Source of the DNA: Chaunax sp. Z400
Taxonomy: Eukaryota > Chordata > Actinopteri > Lophiiformes > Chaunacidae
Reading direction: 5' to 3'
Length of the DNA: 64,000 bases
NCBI GenBank assembly: GCA_037577475.1
Contig: CM075201.1
Location: 7,235,501-7,299,500, forward strand
Part shown: positions 45,160 to 56,400 of the stretch, one piece after another
Layout: each line of letters begins with the position of its first letter
Position numbering within the stretch: position 1 is the stretch's first letter
Notes under the pieces: generated by a model
Database searches by the model: none
Seen by the model: the letters and a program-made list of their open reading frames with translations, nothing else
What the model was told of the DNA's origin: nothing
Translations under genes and position numbers: made by a program

Positions 45160-48100
45160 TCAAAACAGTTTGATCATGCTCTCTCTCGACTTGCCGACTC
45201 CAACCCACTTCACTGAAACAAGAACAAGACATGAGGTGAGTGGCAGGTTGGCAGAGTGAAGAACAGTTTGGCTTCGGTCTCTCCATAATGTTAAGTGCCT
45301 CTTTACAAACCTGGCACTTGCAGGAAGTCCTCGATGAACCGAATGTAATTTTGGGCCTGTGGCGGCAGCTCCTCGAAACTCCGAGCTGCTTCAGTGCAGC
45401 AGCACCAGCCGGGCAACGTCTCGTAGTCCACGGACACCCGCGTCAAAACGTCCATGTTTGCTGCAACAGAAGTGCATCAATAACACTGAGTGACAAGTAA
45501 AGACTTTTTACTGGCAGAAATCACTTGGAGAAACACATCGGCAGCAGGAAAAAAGGCACGTGATCATATATCCAGCACATTAACTGAAAAATGATAATAT
45601 GAGTAAAATCAATGTTAACATGCAGGCCGAGCAGCTGCAGTGTCGTGTGAAGCTGTTTTATCGTCTGCTGGTTCATTTACTTAAAAATGTCCCTTCCTTT
45701 CTGCTGAAAAATAGATTTTTTTAAAACACAAGCTGGAGCATTTCCTGCTAGTAAAAGCTGACTCGTGGAAAACATTATTGAGCATGAAAGCATGTTTTAC
45801 TCCCCTAAAAGCAAAAGTGAGGAGTAGCTCTGAAAGACAGGCCCCTACAGGACATCTGCTGTGTTTACTATAACCATGTCTTAAACATAGGCTTTAACAT
45901 GATAAACATGATCACAGGTCATCCATCTAGTCCAGACAGAGAAATGATCAAGATTCATCTTAATGTATCCATGTAGGTCCTTCATTTAAATATACATGTC
46001 AAACATTCACAGGTCAAATGTGTGACAGGTTCCTGCTTTCAAACTCTGCCCTCTACTTTAAGACAACACTAAAACCTCATTTGAAGTCATTAAGATAATG
46101 CTTGTTGTTGTTAAAAGGCAATGTCTTTTTCTTTCTCTTTTTTTTTGGCTGGGCCACAGATGTGGTCGTCCAAGACTGACCGACAGACTGAGTAGCTGAT
46201 TGATCTAGCCCAGTGTTTGCCTTTTCAAAATGAATCATCGCCGACTGTTTTCTATTACGTCATGGGGACAAAAACTATCAAATACACTTCTGCAGATTGA
46301 AACAGATAAAGAGCAGCCTGGGTCCACAGATAATTAGAATAGTGACCACACATATTGACCATACACTGCCCAGCCATATACGAGTTTATCACCTAGTCTT
46401 GTTCTGTAATAAGCAGGCAAAATGTACATTTATAAACCATCTAAGTAGGAATGACCTACCGGGGAAACTTGGCAGAGGTTTTCCATCAACTTTATAGGCC
46501 ACGCCCACCTTAATCTCCGCCAGCGTGTCCAAAATGTCCAGCTTTGTCAGGGCAATTCTGCAAAAAGAAAAAAACAAATCTCTCTGTTCAGCTGATAATG
46601 GACAGTGAAAGGTGATGATGAAGCTCAAGCAGGTGAGGATAATATTCTAAAATGATGTGAAGGTTCCTTACGCAGAGAAGCCATTGACCATGTGGGCGTA
46701 TCTGACCAAAATCAGGTCCAGCCAACCACAACGCCTCCTCCTGCCTGTCGTCACACCAAACTCTCTCCCTCTGGACTGTAACAGATCCCCAGTCTCCTAA
46801 AACACAACACACAAGCAGCGCCGTCAGCTGTGAGATAAAAAGGAAAAATAAACCCTTTGAGCAAATCATACACACAATTCAGCCATCTTCAAGGAGATTG
46901 TGTTGTTTCTGCCTGTTTTGAGCCCTTTAATAATATACAAATTGTCAGCTCAGAACATGCCTTTTACCAGTAAAATCCTGTTTCACATAGTCAGATGTGG
47001 AAACTGGCCAACACAACCTCTCTCCTCTACCGTCATCCAGTTAGCAGCTGAGGGTAAAGTGTTAGTGTAAAGTTACCGAATGATACGCAGATGACTGACA
47101 TGATTTATTGACCATCACTATGCAGCATCTCTCACATCTGCAACACCACGTGTCCTTGTTCTTTTTATAATAATGACCTGAACTCTTACTGTATTTTCCA
47201 GGTCAGAAGTATAATTTCAGGCTGCACAATATTGGGGAAAAACTGACATTGTGACAGGTTTATATCTATATCTATATAGATATAGATATATATATATATA
47301 GTGATCAGATTAAAGAGTCATCTGAAGACCAGACATCGCCCTGACCCCCACAAAAAAGAACTGTGCAACAAATGCATCCGTATGGGACACATCCTTCATT
47401 CCGTCGGTGATCCTAGAGTGTTTTGTATATATGCTATGGAGAAGGAGACCAACCTTCAGAGGGCCCGAGAAAACTGGCTGACACAGGGAAACACACTACA
47501 ACAACCGAAAACATCTCCATTTGGAGAAACGTGCAGCAGCTTTACAAACAATGGCCCTCAAAAACGGCAGAAATTTGCTCCTGATGAAAAATCATGGTTC
47601 AGAAATCCAAAACAAACGCACCCAGAGAGAGGGGTGTGGATGGGAGGTGCGTTTGCTTCTGAAGCAGAGAGAAAAGTGGAGTTATGAGGCAAAACAAAGA
47701 AGTATTTGTATTCTTCTTTATATTTGACTGTAAGTCTTTTACTTAATAAAGAGCAGCAGCTCTGATCTGTTGTGGATTTTCATTTTATAAATAGGTCTGA
47801 TGAAGCGTTTGGCCTGCTGGCCACTGTGATGAATTTGATCACTTAATCATGGACATCAACAACTTCTCATCTTGACGACATTTATCTCTGACGAGTAGGA
47901 TGTTATTTACACAAACTGAGCAACAGAGTTTGTCTTTACTCACGTTATCTTGCTCTGTTGGGAAAGCACCAACACCCACGCGGGTGGTGTACGCTTTGAC
48001 AACACCGTACACTCGGCCAACATGTGATGGAGGCACGCCAAGACCAGTGCACACTCCTCCCACAGTGCAGTTGGAAGACGTCACGAAAGGATACGTCCCT

Positions 48101-51100
48101 GAGCAGAGAAAAATCTGTTAACACTGAGGAGGCAACAAATATACCCAACCTCAAAATTAAAAACAGAAAGCTAACTGTGCTCACCAAAGTCAATATCCAG
48201 CAGAGCAGCATTGGCTCCCTCCACCAGGATTTTCTTACTGGGTCCAGTAAGAGCCTTGTGCATGAAGTACACCCCATCAGTCACCAGAGGACGCAGCCTC
48301 TCTGCATACGCCTGAAAAACAGGGTCACAAATTAGTAGACCGTCCCTGAATAAAGTCTAATCCAGAGTATGTGGGTGAAAAAACCTTAACATGAAAAATA
48401 AATAAATGCTGGATTACTATAGGATATCTTAAAATAAATTACAAGTTGCATTTTCCCAATATATTACATTAATCAACACACGTGGACTAATTGATGCCAT
48501 GCACAAAATATACTTTATGTATATATATATCTTTCAAACAACTTCAATTCAGAGTCAGTGCTTTGCAACGATTCCAGAGACTAAAGCAATGAGAGACGGG
48601 CAGATAAATAATTAAAGATGAATAGAAATAACATTACAAATAAAAAGTATGAGATACTACACAATGAATTTTTAGCATGAGTAAAAATAAAGATAAATAA
48701 TACTGAGAAGTAGTGAAATGTTGTGATAAAGAAGGATAAATAGTAGATATCAAACTCTACATAAAAGGCAGTATAGTATTAAATAGGTGTTCAGTTTTCA
48801 TTTAAAACTATTGATACTTTCAGATCCTATGTGAGGCTCTAACAGCTGACTGCAGTGTAACGGTTAAAAGCAGCACCACCAAATCACTCTGTTCCTGTGA
48901 AGTGTCCCAGTAAGTGATGATAGTGTGACAGAGAGCTGACACGTCCAACACCAGGACCCTGAAACTGAGACTGCAGAGTGAACTTCAGTCATCACTCATT
49001 TTATTATTTGCACCTGCTCATTTCCTACAGTGACATACCAGAATGTCTTCAATTAAAAGGGTCTGTTGTCACAATTTCATTCCCAAGCAACTGAGGCCAA
49101 AATACTTTCTTATGCGCCTGCCAGTATTTAATGGCTCTCGATGATGCGTCCTCACCTTCAGCTGCTCCAGCTCACCATCAATGTCGATGTTAAGGTTTGG
49201 ATACATCGTCAGGAAATGTTCTGCCAACATGCGAAACCTGCAAGGACAGTTTGTTCTGTTCAAGTACATCTGAATCCCTCTGTACACGAGTACACGTCCA
49301 AAATGTAACTTCACAACATGATCCTCAGGACGGACGGGCTATTTTAATGCTTCCTGAGGCCAGGGTGCCAGCAGTTTTCACCTGTCGCATTCAGGTGTCG
49401 CCACCTGGTGGCAGGTAAAGGTAAACACTACAGCTGCTGTATATGACATTTAAATGAATCCGGACATAATGTCAATAAGGTTCTCCCACAAGTGTGGAAA
49501 AATGTCTATCAAAATTTGGTTCAAAATGCTCTCAAAACGTTTTCCTGAATTTAAAAAGAGAAAACAAATCGCCCTTCAAAACAGCTGCTTGTTACACAAT
49601 TACAAACAAATGACATTAAATAATCTGCACATTATGAAAACCTTCTCCATCCTGATCAAATTCAGAATCTAAATCTTTTAAAATTTTAACAACTCGGCAC
49701 AGTGACTTCAAACGCTCATCTGAGGTTCCCATCAGCAGTCTTCTACACTTTCTCATTTTAGTTCACTGATATGACATCATATAAAACATTTCTTTTTAAA
49801 AACAACAACTCACTTGTCCTCAAAAACCTTGAAATCTGAGACAAGGTCACAGACTCGCAGACCGTTACGAGCAGCTTTGGAGGAGTAGGCAGGGCCGATA
49901 CCCTTCTTAGTGGTTCCCAGACTGGAGAACAAATTAAAATAAAACATTAATCTTAATAAACTATTTCATAGAAAAACTTAGTACACATTATGGTATGAAC
50001 GTCAGTTGTATGTCATTCAGACTAATTAGAGTGGATTTACTTTTTCCCTTCTTGTTGCTGCCGCTGTTGTTCCTGAATACCGTCAACAGCTTGATGGAAG
50101 TTGAACACTGGAGGCGGAAAATAAGGGACTGTCAATAAAAAAAGAAATTTTTTAATTCATAAACATTGACTTAGAAAATGTTCCCTCACCGATGTGGGCA
50201 CGATCAGAAATCTTTAATCTCTCCTCCCATCCTTGTAATCCTGCATGCAAGAAAGCAACTCACACGTTAGCATAAATTACATCCTACAAATTCATACCAA
50301 ATCTAAAACGGCTATTAAAAAAAAAAAAAATGAACGAAAATATAAAAACATCGTCACACCGTCCAATCGACCTTTTTAACTTCGCAGTACGGCGAGCAGA
50401 GGCGTTGCAAATAAGTGTCAAACTAAACCATCACACTGAACCAACATGGATAATAAATAAATAAGCTAAAGGGAATTCATTCATCATTAATTTGATTAAT
50501 CACACCTGTGTTTTTCCTGAAGTGACAAGTCTAAAAATATCTACGTGTTTTGAAACTTTACCACTGCCTTTCTGCAGGTTCTTCTCAGCCTCGTCAAACA
50601 GACCTGGGAGGTGTATCACCACTCCGTTGCCTGTAATGTACAATGAAACAACCTTCATGAGAAATAACACGGTAATTTCCTGACAGTAACAAAGAGGTAA
50701 TGTTTTCCCCGAGGGTTTATTTATATAACACAAGCTATTTTGGTCCTTTAACAAGTGTCCCCTTGTTGTTTCCTCTTCATGATCTCATAGCACAGGATAA
50801 ACAGACTTCAATGGTTGAGTTTGCAGTGAGAGCAGTAAACAAACAGGCTGGGGTTACATACGTTCAAGTCTATGTTTTTCCTTGTAGTTTAATTTAACCT
50901 TAATGTGTGACCTTTTGTGTGACTATGATTTTTCTACGTGTACCCATGCATACTCAGTTTCATAGCAGCATGTAGCTAAAAAAAACCCAAAGCACTCTAA
51001 TGCAACAGCACTGCAAAATAAACCACATACATTACATGTTGGTTGCAATTTCAACTTTTTGCTCACACTGCTTTTCATTTAACTTTAATGGTCATTTTGG

Positions 51101-52261
51101 AGATGGCCACTTTGTCTACTCTCACTGATATAAATTATATAAATGGGGTGGAGAAAATATTAGAAATTACATGGCTGTAAAGATTAATGAAGAGCACTGC
51201 AAATAAATAAATAATAAATAAATGCTATTACAGGCTTCAAGAAGGTATGATTTACCCATAGACTGGTGACAGTATTGATGCAGGAATTACTCCACTTCCT
51301 CGGCTACGTGCCCCTAAACTGATAAGGCTGCCTGTGGTGGTTTCCACCCTGACATACTGCTCATATACTGCTGTTTTATTGGGACTCTTATCTTCCCGCC
51401 AATTTAGAGTCTCTCAAAATAAAACAAGGATTTTCAGGTACCGATGAAGGAGACAGCCTTCTTGTTGAGGACTCCACTGGGCAGCAGGTGGAAGTCGTAC
51501 TCCACCGAGTCCACGACCACCGTGTGACCGGCATTGTTGCCTCCCTGCAAACAGTACAAGTAATACAACTTGCTAGCAGAGACTTTTCCTTTAAGACATG
51601 ACTGAGGGCATGCAAACAATAGTTAGCGATGTCATGGCTTATCCGCCGCTGTGGTACGGATGTTTCCAGTCGGCTTTTAGTCACAAAAAGATACATTTAG
51701 ATAACACTGACTGAGGAGGGAGAGGAACAGCTGGCTGACAAAGAGCGGTGGGAGCCTTACATACGGAATGTGACATTCCCTTGATAAGGTAATCAGTGTG
51801 TTGGAGGTCACGTACCGGATTCGGAACACACGACAGCAGATTAATAAAAAAAAATCTGATTAGCATTATTAGCTTTCATTTAGCATTTCTACGTCCGGGA
51901 GGTCACACAAGGTTGTTTGTCGTTGGAAACGTCATAAAAAAAGTAATATTACGGGATTAAATTGGCGGAAGCGTTAGCAAAGCCACGGTGTGAAGAATGT
52001 TAACTGTGTGAACGTGTAGTTGGATACCTGGCACCTGCATACAATATCCGCATCCATTGCGAGCAAGTCCACAACTTTTCCTTTGCCCTCGTCGCCCCAC
52101 TGAGCCCCGAGGACAACGGTCACTTTGTTCTGAGGCTCCTTCGGGACGCGGAGAGAAAGCTCCTGTGAGGCGCTCTCCCGTGGTTGCTTGACGACCTGCT
52201 CCCCGTTCAAGGAGACGGCCTCTCGGCCATTAATGTTAGCCATAGTGCTGTCGGATGCCAT
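45160..52261 (-). CDS. adss: Adenylosuccinate synthetase, complete, 13 coding exons
   Basis: Cytosolic enzyme joining IMP and aspartate with GTP to make adenylosuccinate, the committed step to AMP. Exons (minus): 52261-52028, 51544-51442, 50630-50562, 50240-50190, 50107-50041, 49921-49814, 49237-49156, 48311-48185, 48098-47944, 46796-46672, 46557-46460, 45460-45311, 45212-45160; all phases agree, giving 473 aa (human ADSS2 456). Visible signatures: QWGDEGKGK at 54-62 with catalytic Asp57; GGNNAGHTVVVD with catalytic His85; GTTKKGIGPAYSSKAAR near 177-193; GANAALLDIDFGTYPF; RRRRCGWLDL; TKLDILD; and the C-terminal GVGKSRESMIKLF. The first 45 residues are a variable leader. The sequence mixes features of both vertebrate paralogues (DADIVCRCQ as in ADSS2; NKKAVSFIG and PPQAQNYIRF as in ADSS1), so the paralogue is left open. 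An upstream in-frame GTG is not taken as start. Confidence 0.95.
46797..47943 (-). other. adss intron 9 with a perfect 30-bp AT palindrome
   Basis: The intron contains the palindrome at 47261-47290 followed by a TA run to about 47300. A plus-strand open frame of 128 codons (47301-47687, rich in Lys, Arg and Gln) has no recognisable family or exon borders. Nothing else stands out. Confidence 0.5.
47261..47290. repeat. Perfect 30-bp AT-rich palindrome
   Basis: The 15-base half TATATCTATATCTAT is followed directly by its exact reverse complement, then a run of TA units. It could extrude a cruciform or be a collapsed TATC/TA microsatellite. Confidence 0.9.
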
Positions 52262-52340
52262 GCCGTTATCCACTTGAACAAACCGGAATAGCGTTTTACC
52301 GCGTCACGGGAAGTGTTGGTCTGTCGCCTCAACACTAGAT
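52262..52340 (-). promoter_or_regulatory. adss: adss 5' flank/promoter
   Basis: The sequence just upstream of the ATG is CpG-containing (ACCGGAATAGCG, ACCGCGTCACGGG) and lacks a TATA box, as expected of a housekeeping gene. A transcription start cannot be fixed. Confidence 0.4.
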
Positions 52341-52617
52341 GTCAGTGTTTATTATTATATCATCGGTTCTGCTGAATATAAAATCACGCTTAAGTTCTGC
52401 CAGGGTTAGGGTGGATTTATTATCCCAATGTATCTGTTAGAGAGATTATAATTGACTGACTGACACACAATCGTTGTGCTTGGTTCGGTGTAATCACACC
52501 ATTATCAAATCAACACAATCACCGTGGAAAACCTTACAATTCAGAAACAGTAGCGAGAATTTAAAATGATTTACTTCTGCCCGTCTTCGCTTGGGATTGC
52601 CTACAGTTTGGCCTGGG

Positions 52618-52678
52618 AGTAGTAGTAGTAGTAGTAGTAGTTCTTCTTCTTCTTCTTCTTCTTCTTCTTCTTCTTCTT
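52618..52678. repeat. Compound (AGT)n(TTC)n microsatellite
   Basis: About eight AGT units followed by about thirteen TTC units, forming the tail of the LINE fragment just described. The poly-Ser and poly-Glu/Leu open frames here come from this tract. Confidence 0.95.
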
Positions 52679-53560
52679 TGGGATTATTGACGGTTGGCAA
52701 CTATCTTATAGGCGCATTACCGCCACCTACTGGACTGGTGTGTAGGCCAGTAGATAAACAGAAAAGTGAAATTAAAAATAAAAATAATAGTAGTAATGAT
52801 AATAAAATGAAATGAAATAAAGTAAAAAAATAATGTTGATAAAAAATTAGAGAACAAGGAAATAAATAATTAGATACAAATAAACTAAATCTTACTTCCT
52901 GTACACGTTTTCCATTGCACTTTCCTGGATGCTTTCCCTGACAAACTCCCTAAATTAGTGTCCATTTTGTGTCCATTCGCTCCTGACTTTATTTGTTGCA
53001 CTCAAGTAATACTGTGTCAAGTAGTACTGTTTCTGGTTGATTGCAGTGTGCACATAGCCCAGTTATATATCTACCTATTTTATGTAGTGTATGGTTCAGG
53101 CCTGCATGTCCTCACCTCAGGCAAGTTATGATTATTCATTCCCTCCGGTTCCTGCCCCCTATTGTACCCCTGCCAACATGATTTTTTATATTGTAAAGAT
53201 GTCCTTGATGATCGTATTTACCTCAGCTTCACTTAACGGAATTTTTATGTTTATTGTGTTTGATTTCAGTGATTGCTTGGCTAATGTATCCACTTCCTCA
53301 CTGCCTTCAACGCCTCCATGGGCAGCAATCCAGAGGAAAGAAACATCCAGCCAAGAGTAGATTAAATATATTAAGTATGATATCTTGTCTGCATGACGAT
53401 TTCCCAGCTTTCAAGGTTGTGAGTGTTGATAGGCTATCGGAAGCAATTATTGCATGGCCTGGGAGTATTCTTTGGCTTTTCATTTAAACCTAGTTAAATC
53501 CATGCCTTGGTTCACTGTGTGTCGACCTATTATTTGATGGATTTATTATGCCTTTGCACA
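52618..53560 (-). mobile_element. 3' portion of an RNase H-bearing LINE (I/Nimb-like) with (GAA)n tail
   Basis: Read on the minus strand, from about 53460 down it encodes AIIASDSLSTLTTLKAGKSS and CRQDIL, then WIAAHGGVEGSEEVDTLAKQ (about 53332-53270). These match the RNase H segments DSL and WxPxHxGxxGNExxDxxAK of I-clade LINEs. Next comes a cysteine-bearing C-terminal block (CAHCNQPETVLLD). The element ends in CCAGTAGGTGGCGGTAATGC and a (GAA)n tail on the minus strand (plus-strand TTC 52641-52678, then AGT 52618-52640). Stops interrupt the frame; the 5' part is absent. Superfamily from motifs, clade tentative. Confidence 0.7.
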
Positions 53561-53869
53561 ATTTAAACCCAATGTTATTTGAAATTATGTTTTTGGTCCA
53601 ATGAAACCATGCATCATTATCTGCAGCTTCGAGGCCTGTGGGGGCCCTGTGTTAAAATGTAAACAACTCCATTCTGACCTCACTGATCTCATTGTATCAG
53701 GTCTGGTGCCTTTCTAATAACACCCAACACTTATTCAATACCGCAATGTGTATTACAGTGGTTGACTACAGATTTTAACAAAGCAAAAGGCAACAGTCTC
53801 AGCTTGAATATAAACAAGCAAGACCCCCATCAGATTATACTGTTTTTTTTCCTTGTGCATATTCTAATA

Positions 53870-54000
53870 TAGTCCTGTGATGAGCTGGTGACCTGTCCAG
53901 GGTGTACCCCACCTCTCACCCACTGTCAGCTGGTATCATAATGAACACCCCTTCACTATTTATCCAGTGCTCTAGGTTGAACCTCAGTGAGAAATGTCAA
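53870..54000 (+). repeat. Teleost interspersed-repeat 3' fragment
   Basis: Contains GTGATGAGCTGGTGACCTGT then CCAGGGTGTACCCCACCTCTC and ACTGTCAGCTGG, the very common teleost block usually followed by GGATAGGCTCCAGC. That continuation has decayed here. Class not certain (L2/CR1-derived or SINE). Confidence 0.55.
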
Positions 54001-54738
54001 TGCGCAATGAAAAGACAAAGTAGCTGCTGAGAACCAATACTATTTTCTTTAAACTATTAATCCTCACAGCTGCTTAAGAGTAAGACAATAATGTGTCATT
54101 TTTCAAAATGGTGAATTATTAATAAAACAGAATGTAAGTGTGGAAGGTTCCATGGCCGTTATCAGTCAATGAACTTTAATGATGATTTTGTAAACATGCT
54201 AGTTTTGTTTGCAGGTTGGATTTCAATTCACGGCACACTACTTATCATTTTACAACCTCATACAACGATCAATTTCCCTGTCAGCAAATTTTAATTTGAC
54301 ATTTTATTTATTCTTCAGACATACATGATCAGTTCAATGGGGAAAATAACCTAATTATTGTGAGTTAGGGCCCACCAAAATAACAAATGAAATGCATCAG
54401 TGTGGCTCCATGAGGCTGAAATGGCAGTAAAAAATAGCGCTGGTACTTTTTCATGCCTCTGTTTCATTAAACATGCAGAGTCTCTAGTGCTTCAGTATAA
54501 CATGAGGTTAATGAATGTTTGTATTGAGATAACTTCACATGTGCCTTTCCTTTAATGATCCTGCAATTATTAATAAATCAAATTTTGTACCACATTCTGC
54601 AGTCCGTCATGTCATTTTTGTTCTATATACCTGATGATTATTAAATGCATTGCTAAGTCCATTTGGTTTTCTTTGGCAATCCTACACAGACCTAAATGAG
54701 ACGAATGAATCATTCATGCACAAACAACACATTAAGTC

Positions 54739-56400
54739 TTTATTCATTGTAAAAAAAAACAATACTTAAAAACAAATGTGATGACTGTAAAAGTCACAAA
54801 AGTCATTGTTGTTAATGTACCAGCTGTAGACACATCCATGAAACCAAATTCTTGTTAATGTCTGTACTGTTCAGAGGGACAAACACAGCAGTGGCCTACA
54901 AAACTGACAGGCAGATGATACAGTCGCTGGCTGTCAATTCATAGGTCATCACCTTGTGTCCCATCAAGACTCTCAATCAGTCGGAGTACAACATCCCAGA
55001 GGCAAGAAATATAAGAAATAACATAATAGAAGAGTCAATGAGTTGGGTTTGGTGGCTCTCTGCAGGTAACAGCACTTCCAGTGGAACAGACACAGCTTCC
55101 ACATGGAGTTGCTGTTACATCCAGCGAGCACCAGTAGGCTCATCGCCAACCATCTCCAGTTGTTCTCCAGGTCAGTCGTGGACAAACCTATGCAGAGATC
55201 GGTTTCTTCAGAGGGTGCTCCACAGGGGTGCAGCTGTGAAAATACCTGAAAAGAGCACAAAAAGCACAACATAGTGAGAGAGGTTACCAGGAATAAGAGC
55301 GAGCGCAGAGGTTAACTCAGGATTTGGACTCGGAGGCAGCAGCTTTAGTACGTGAGTGACTTTGACCTGGCAATTTCCTCCACCCAGTTTTATTGCCTGA
55401 AGTAAACGGCATCATTGCTCACACTCTTCCAACAGCATGGCCAAAAGGCCAAGGCCTGTATAGATAACGCAGATTTTATGGTAGCTGTCAACATGAGGGC
55501 GCTTTCCAATATGTGAATATATGGGTGTGTCTGACCTATGTACCTGCGGGCACTGCATTTCCTGCTTACAATGACATTTGTCCTCATGATTACTAAAAGA
55601 TTGTTTTCAAAGTTTGCAAATATTCTACCAGTTTGGACCTCACTGAGTTGTTTTTTTTCAATTCTGCAGTACATTCTGCTCTTTTCCACCCCATCATGCT
55701 CCGCTTGCAGAGTAAATACATCTGTAGACTTTGCCTTGCAGTAAAGCTGCAAAGAAAAACAGAGAAATAAAACCATTAAATGATTAGCAGCTCTCTCAAA
55801 CCATTGCTTGAACTTGGCTGCTGTTTTATTTTGTTGAACTGACTGCTCCCATTGCTTTCTGCCTCTTCAAAAGGGAGAAACATTAAAATTAGAAAATTAC
55901 TAGAATCACACCTTCTTTCTTTTTATACGATAACTGTGCCAAAAACTAAAAACAGATGACAAACTTCTACATTTTTCAAACATTGGCTGGTTAAAGTCTT
56001 CGGTATATTAAAGTCATAAAGATCTTGTCTTAAAATAAATAACACACCTTTGACATGAAGCCATTTTAGTGTAGTAAAAAGGCTGAATAGTCTTCTTCTG
56101 GTTTACTAAACTACCTGCTTTTGTCAGGTATTCTGTTGAAAAATGTATTATTCTCCTTGTACATTGTTTTAATTTTCACATAGAACACAAGTTTCAGTCG
56201 AAGAGCTGCACTTACCTTTAGATGGCTCGCTGGCTTCCACAGGACGAGGTCAAAGGTTTGAAGCGCTGCAGTGTGTTGTGACACAGGGAGTCAGGCCAGA
56301 CCAGCAGAGGGGAAAATTTAAAGGAGATGGTGCAGAAGTGGACAAGCCAAGACAGATGAAGATACAGAGCTGGATACGGACAGTCAGCAGCTACTGAAAG
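54739..56400 (-). other. Possible unassigned minus-strand transcript
   Basis: Signals that fit a small transcript: a donor at 56216/56215 (CATCTAAAG then GTAAGTGC), acceptors at 55746 (TTTCTTTGCAG) and 55255 (CTCTTTTCAG), and an AATAAA at 54744-54739. The last segment has a 99-codon frame with a hydrophobic stretch (WLAMSLLVLAG), and the middle one a 128-codon frame. Neither matches a family I know, and the coding phases do not give one obvious protein. It may be a lncRNA, a fast-evolving small gene, or chance. Confidence 0.2.

Noticed and set aside
47301..47687. 128-codon plus-strand frame in adss intron 9
   Set aside because: No known domain, antisense to adss, starts in an AT repeat, and has no supporting splice sites.
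52268..52273. GTG four codons upstream of the adss ATG as an alternative start
   Set aside because: Non-AUG initiation is rare and the in-frame ATG at 52261 gives a complete enzyme.
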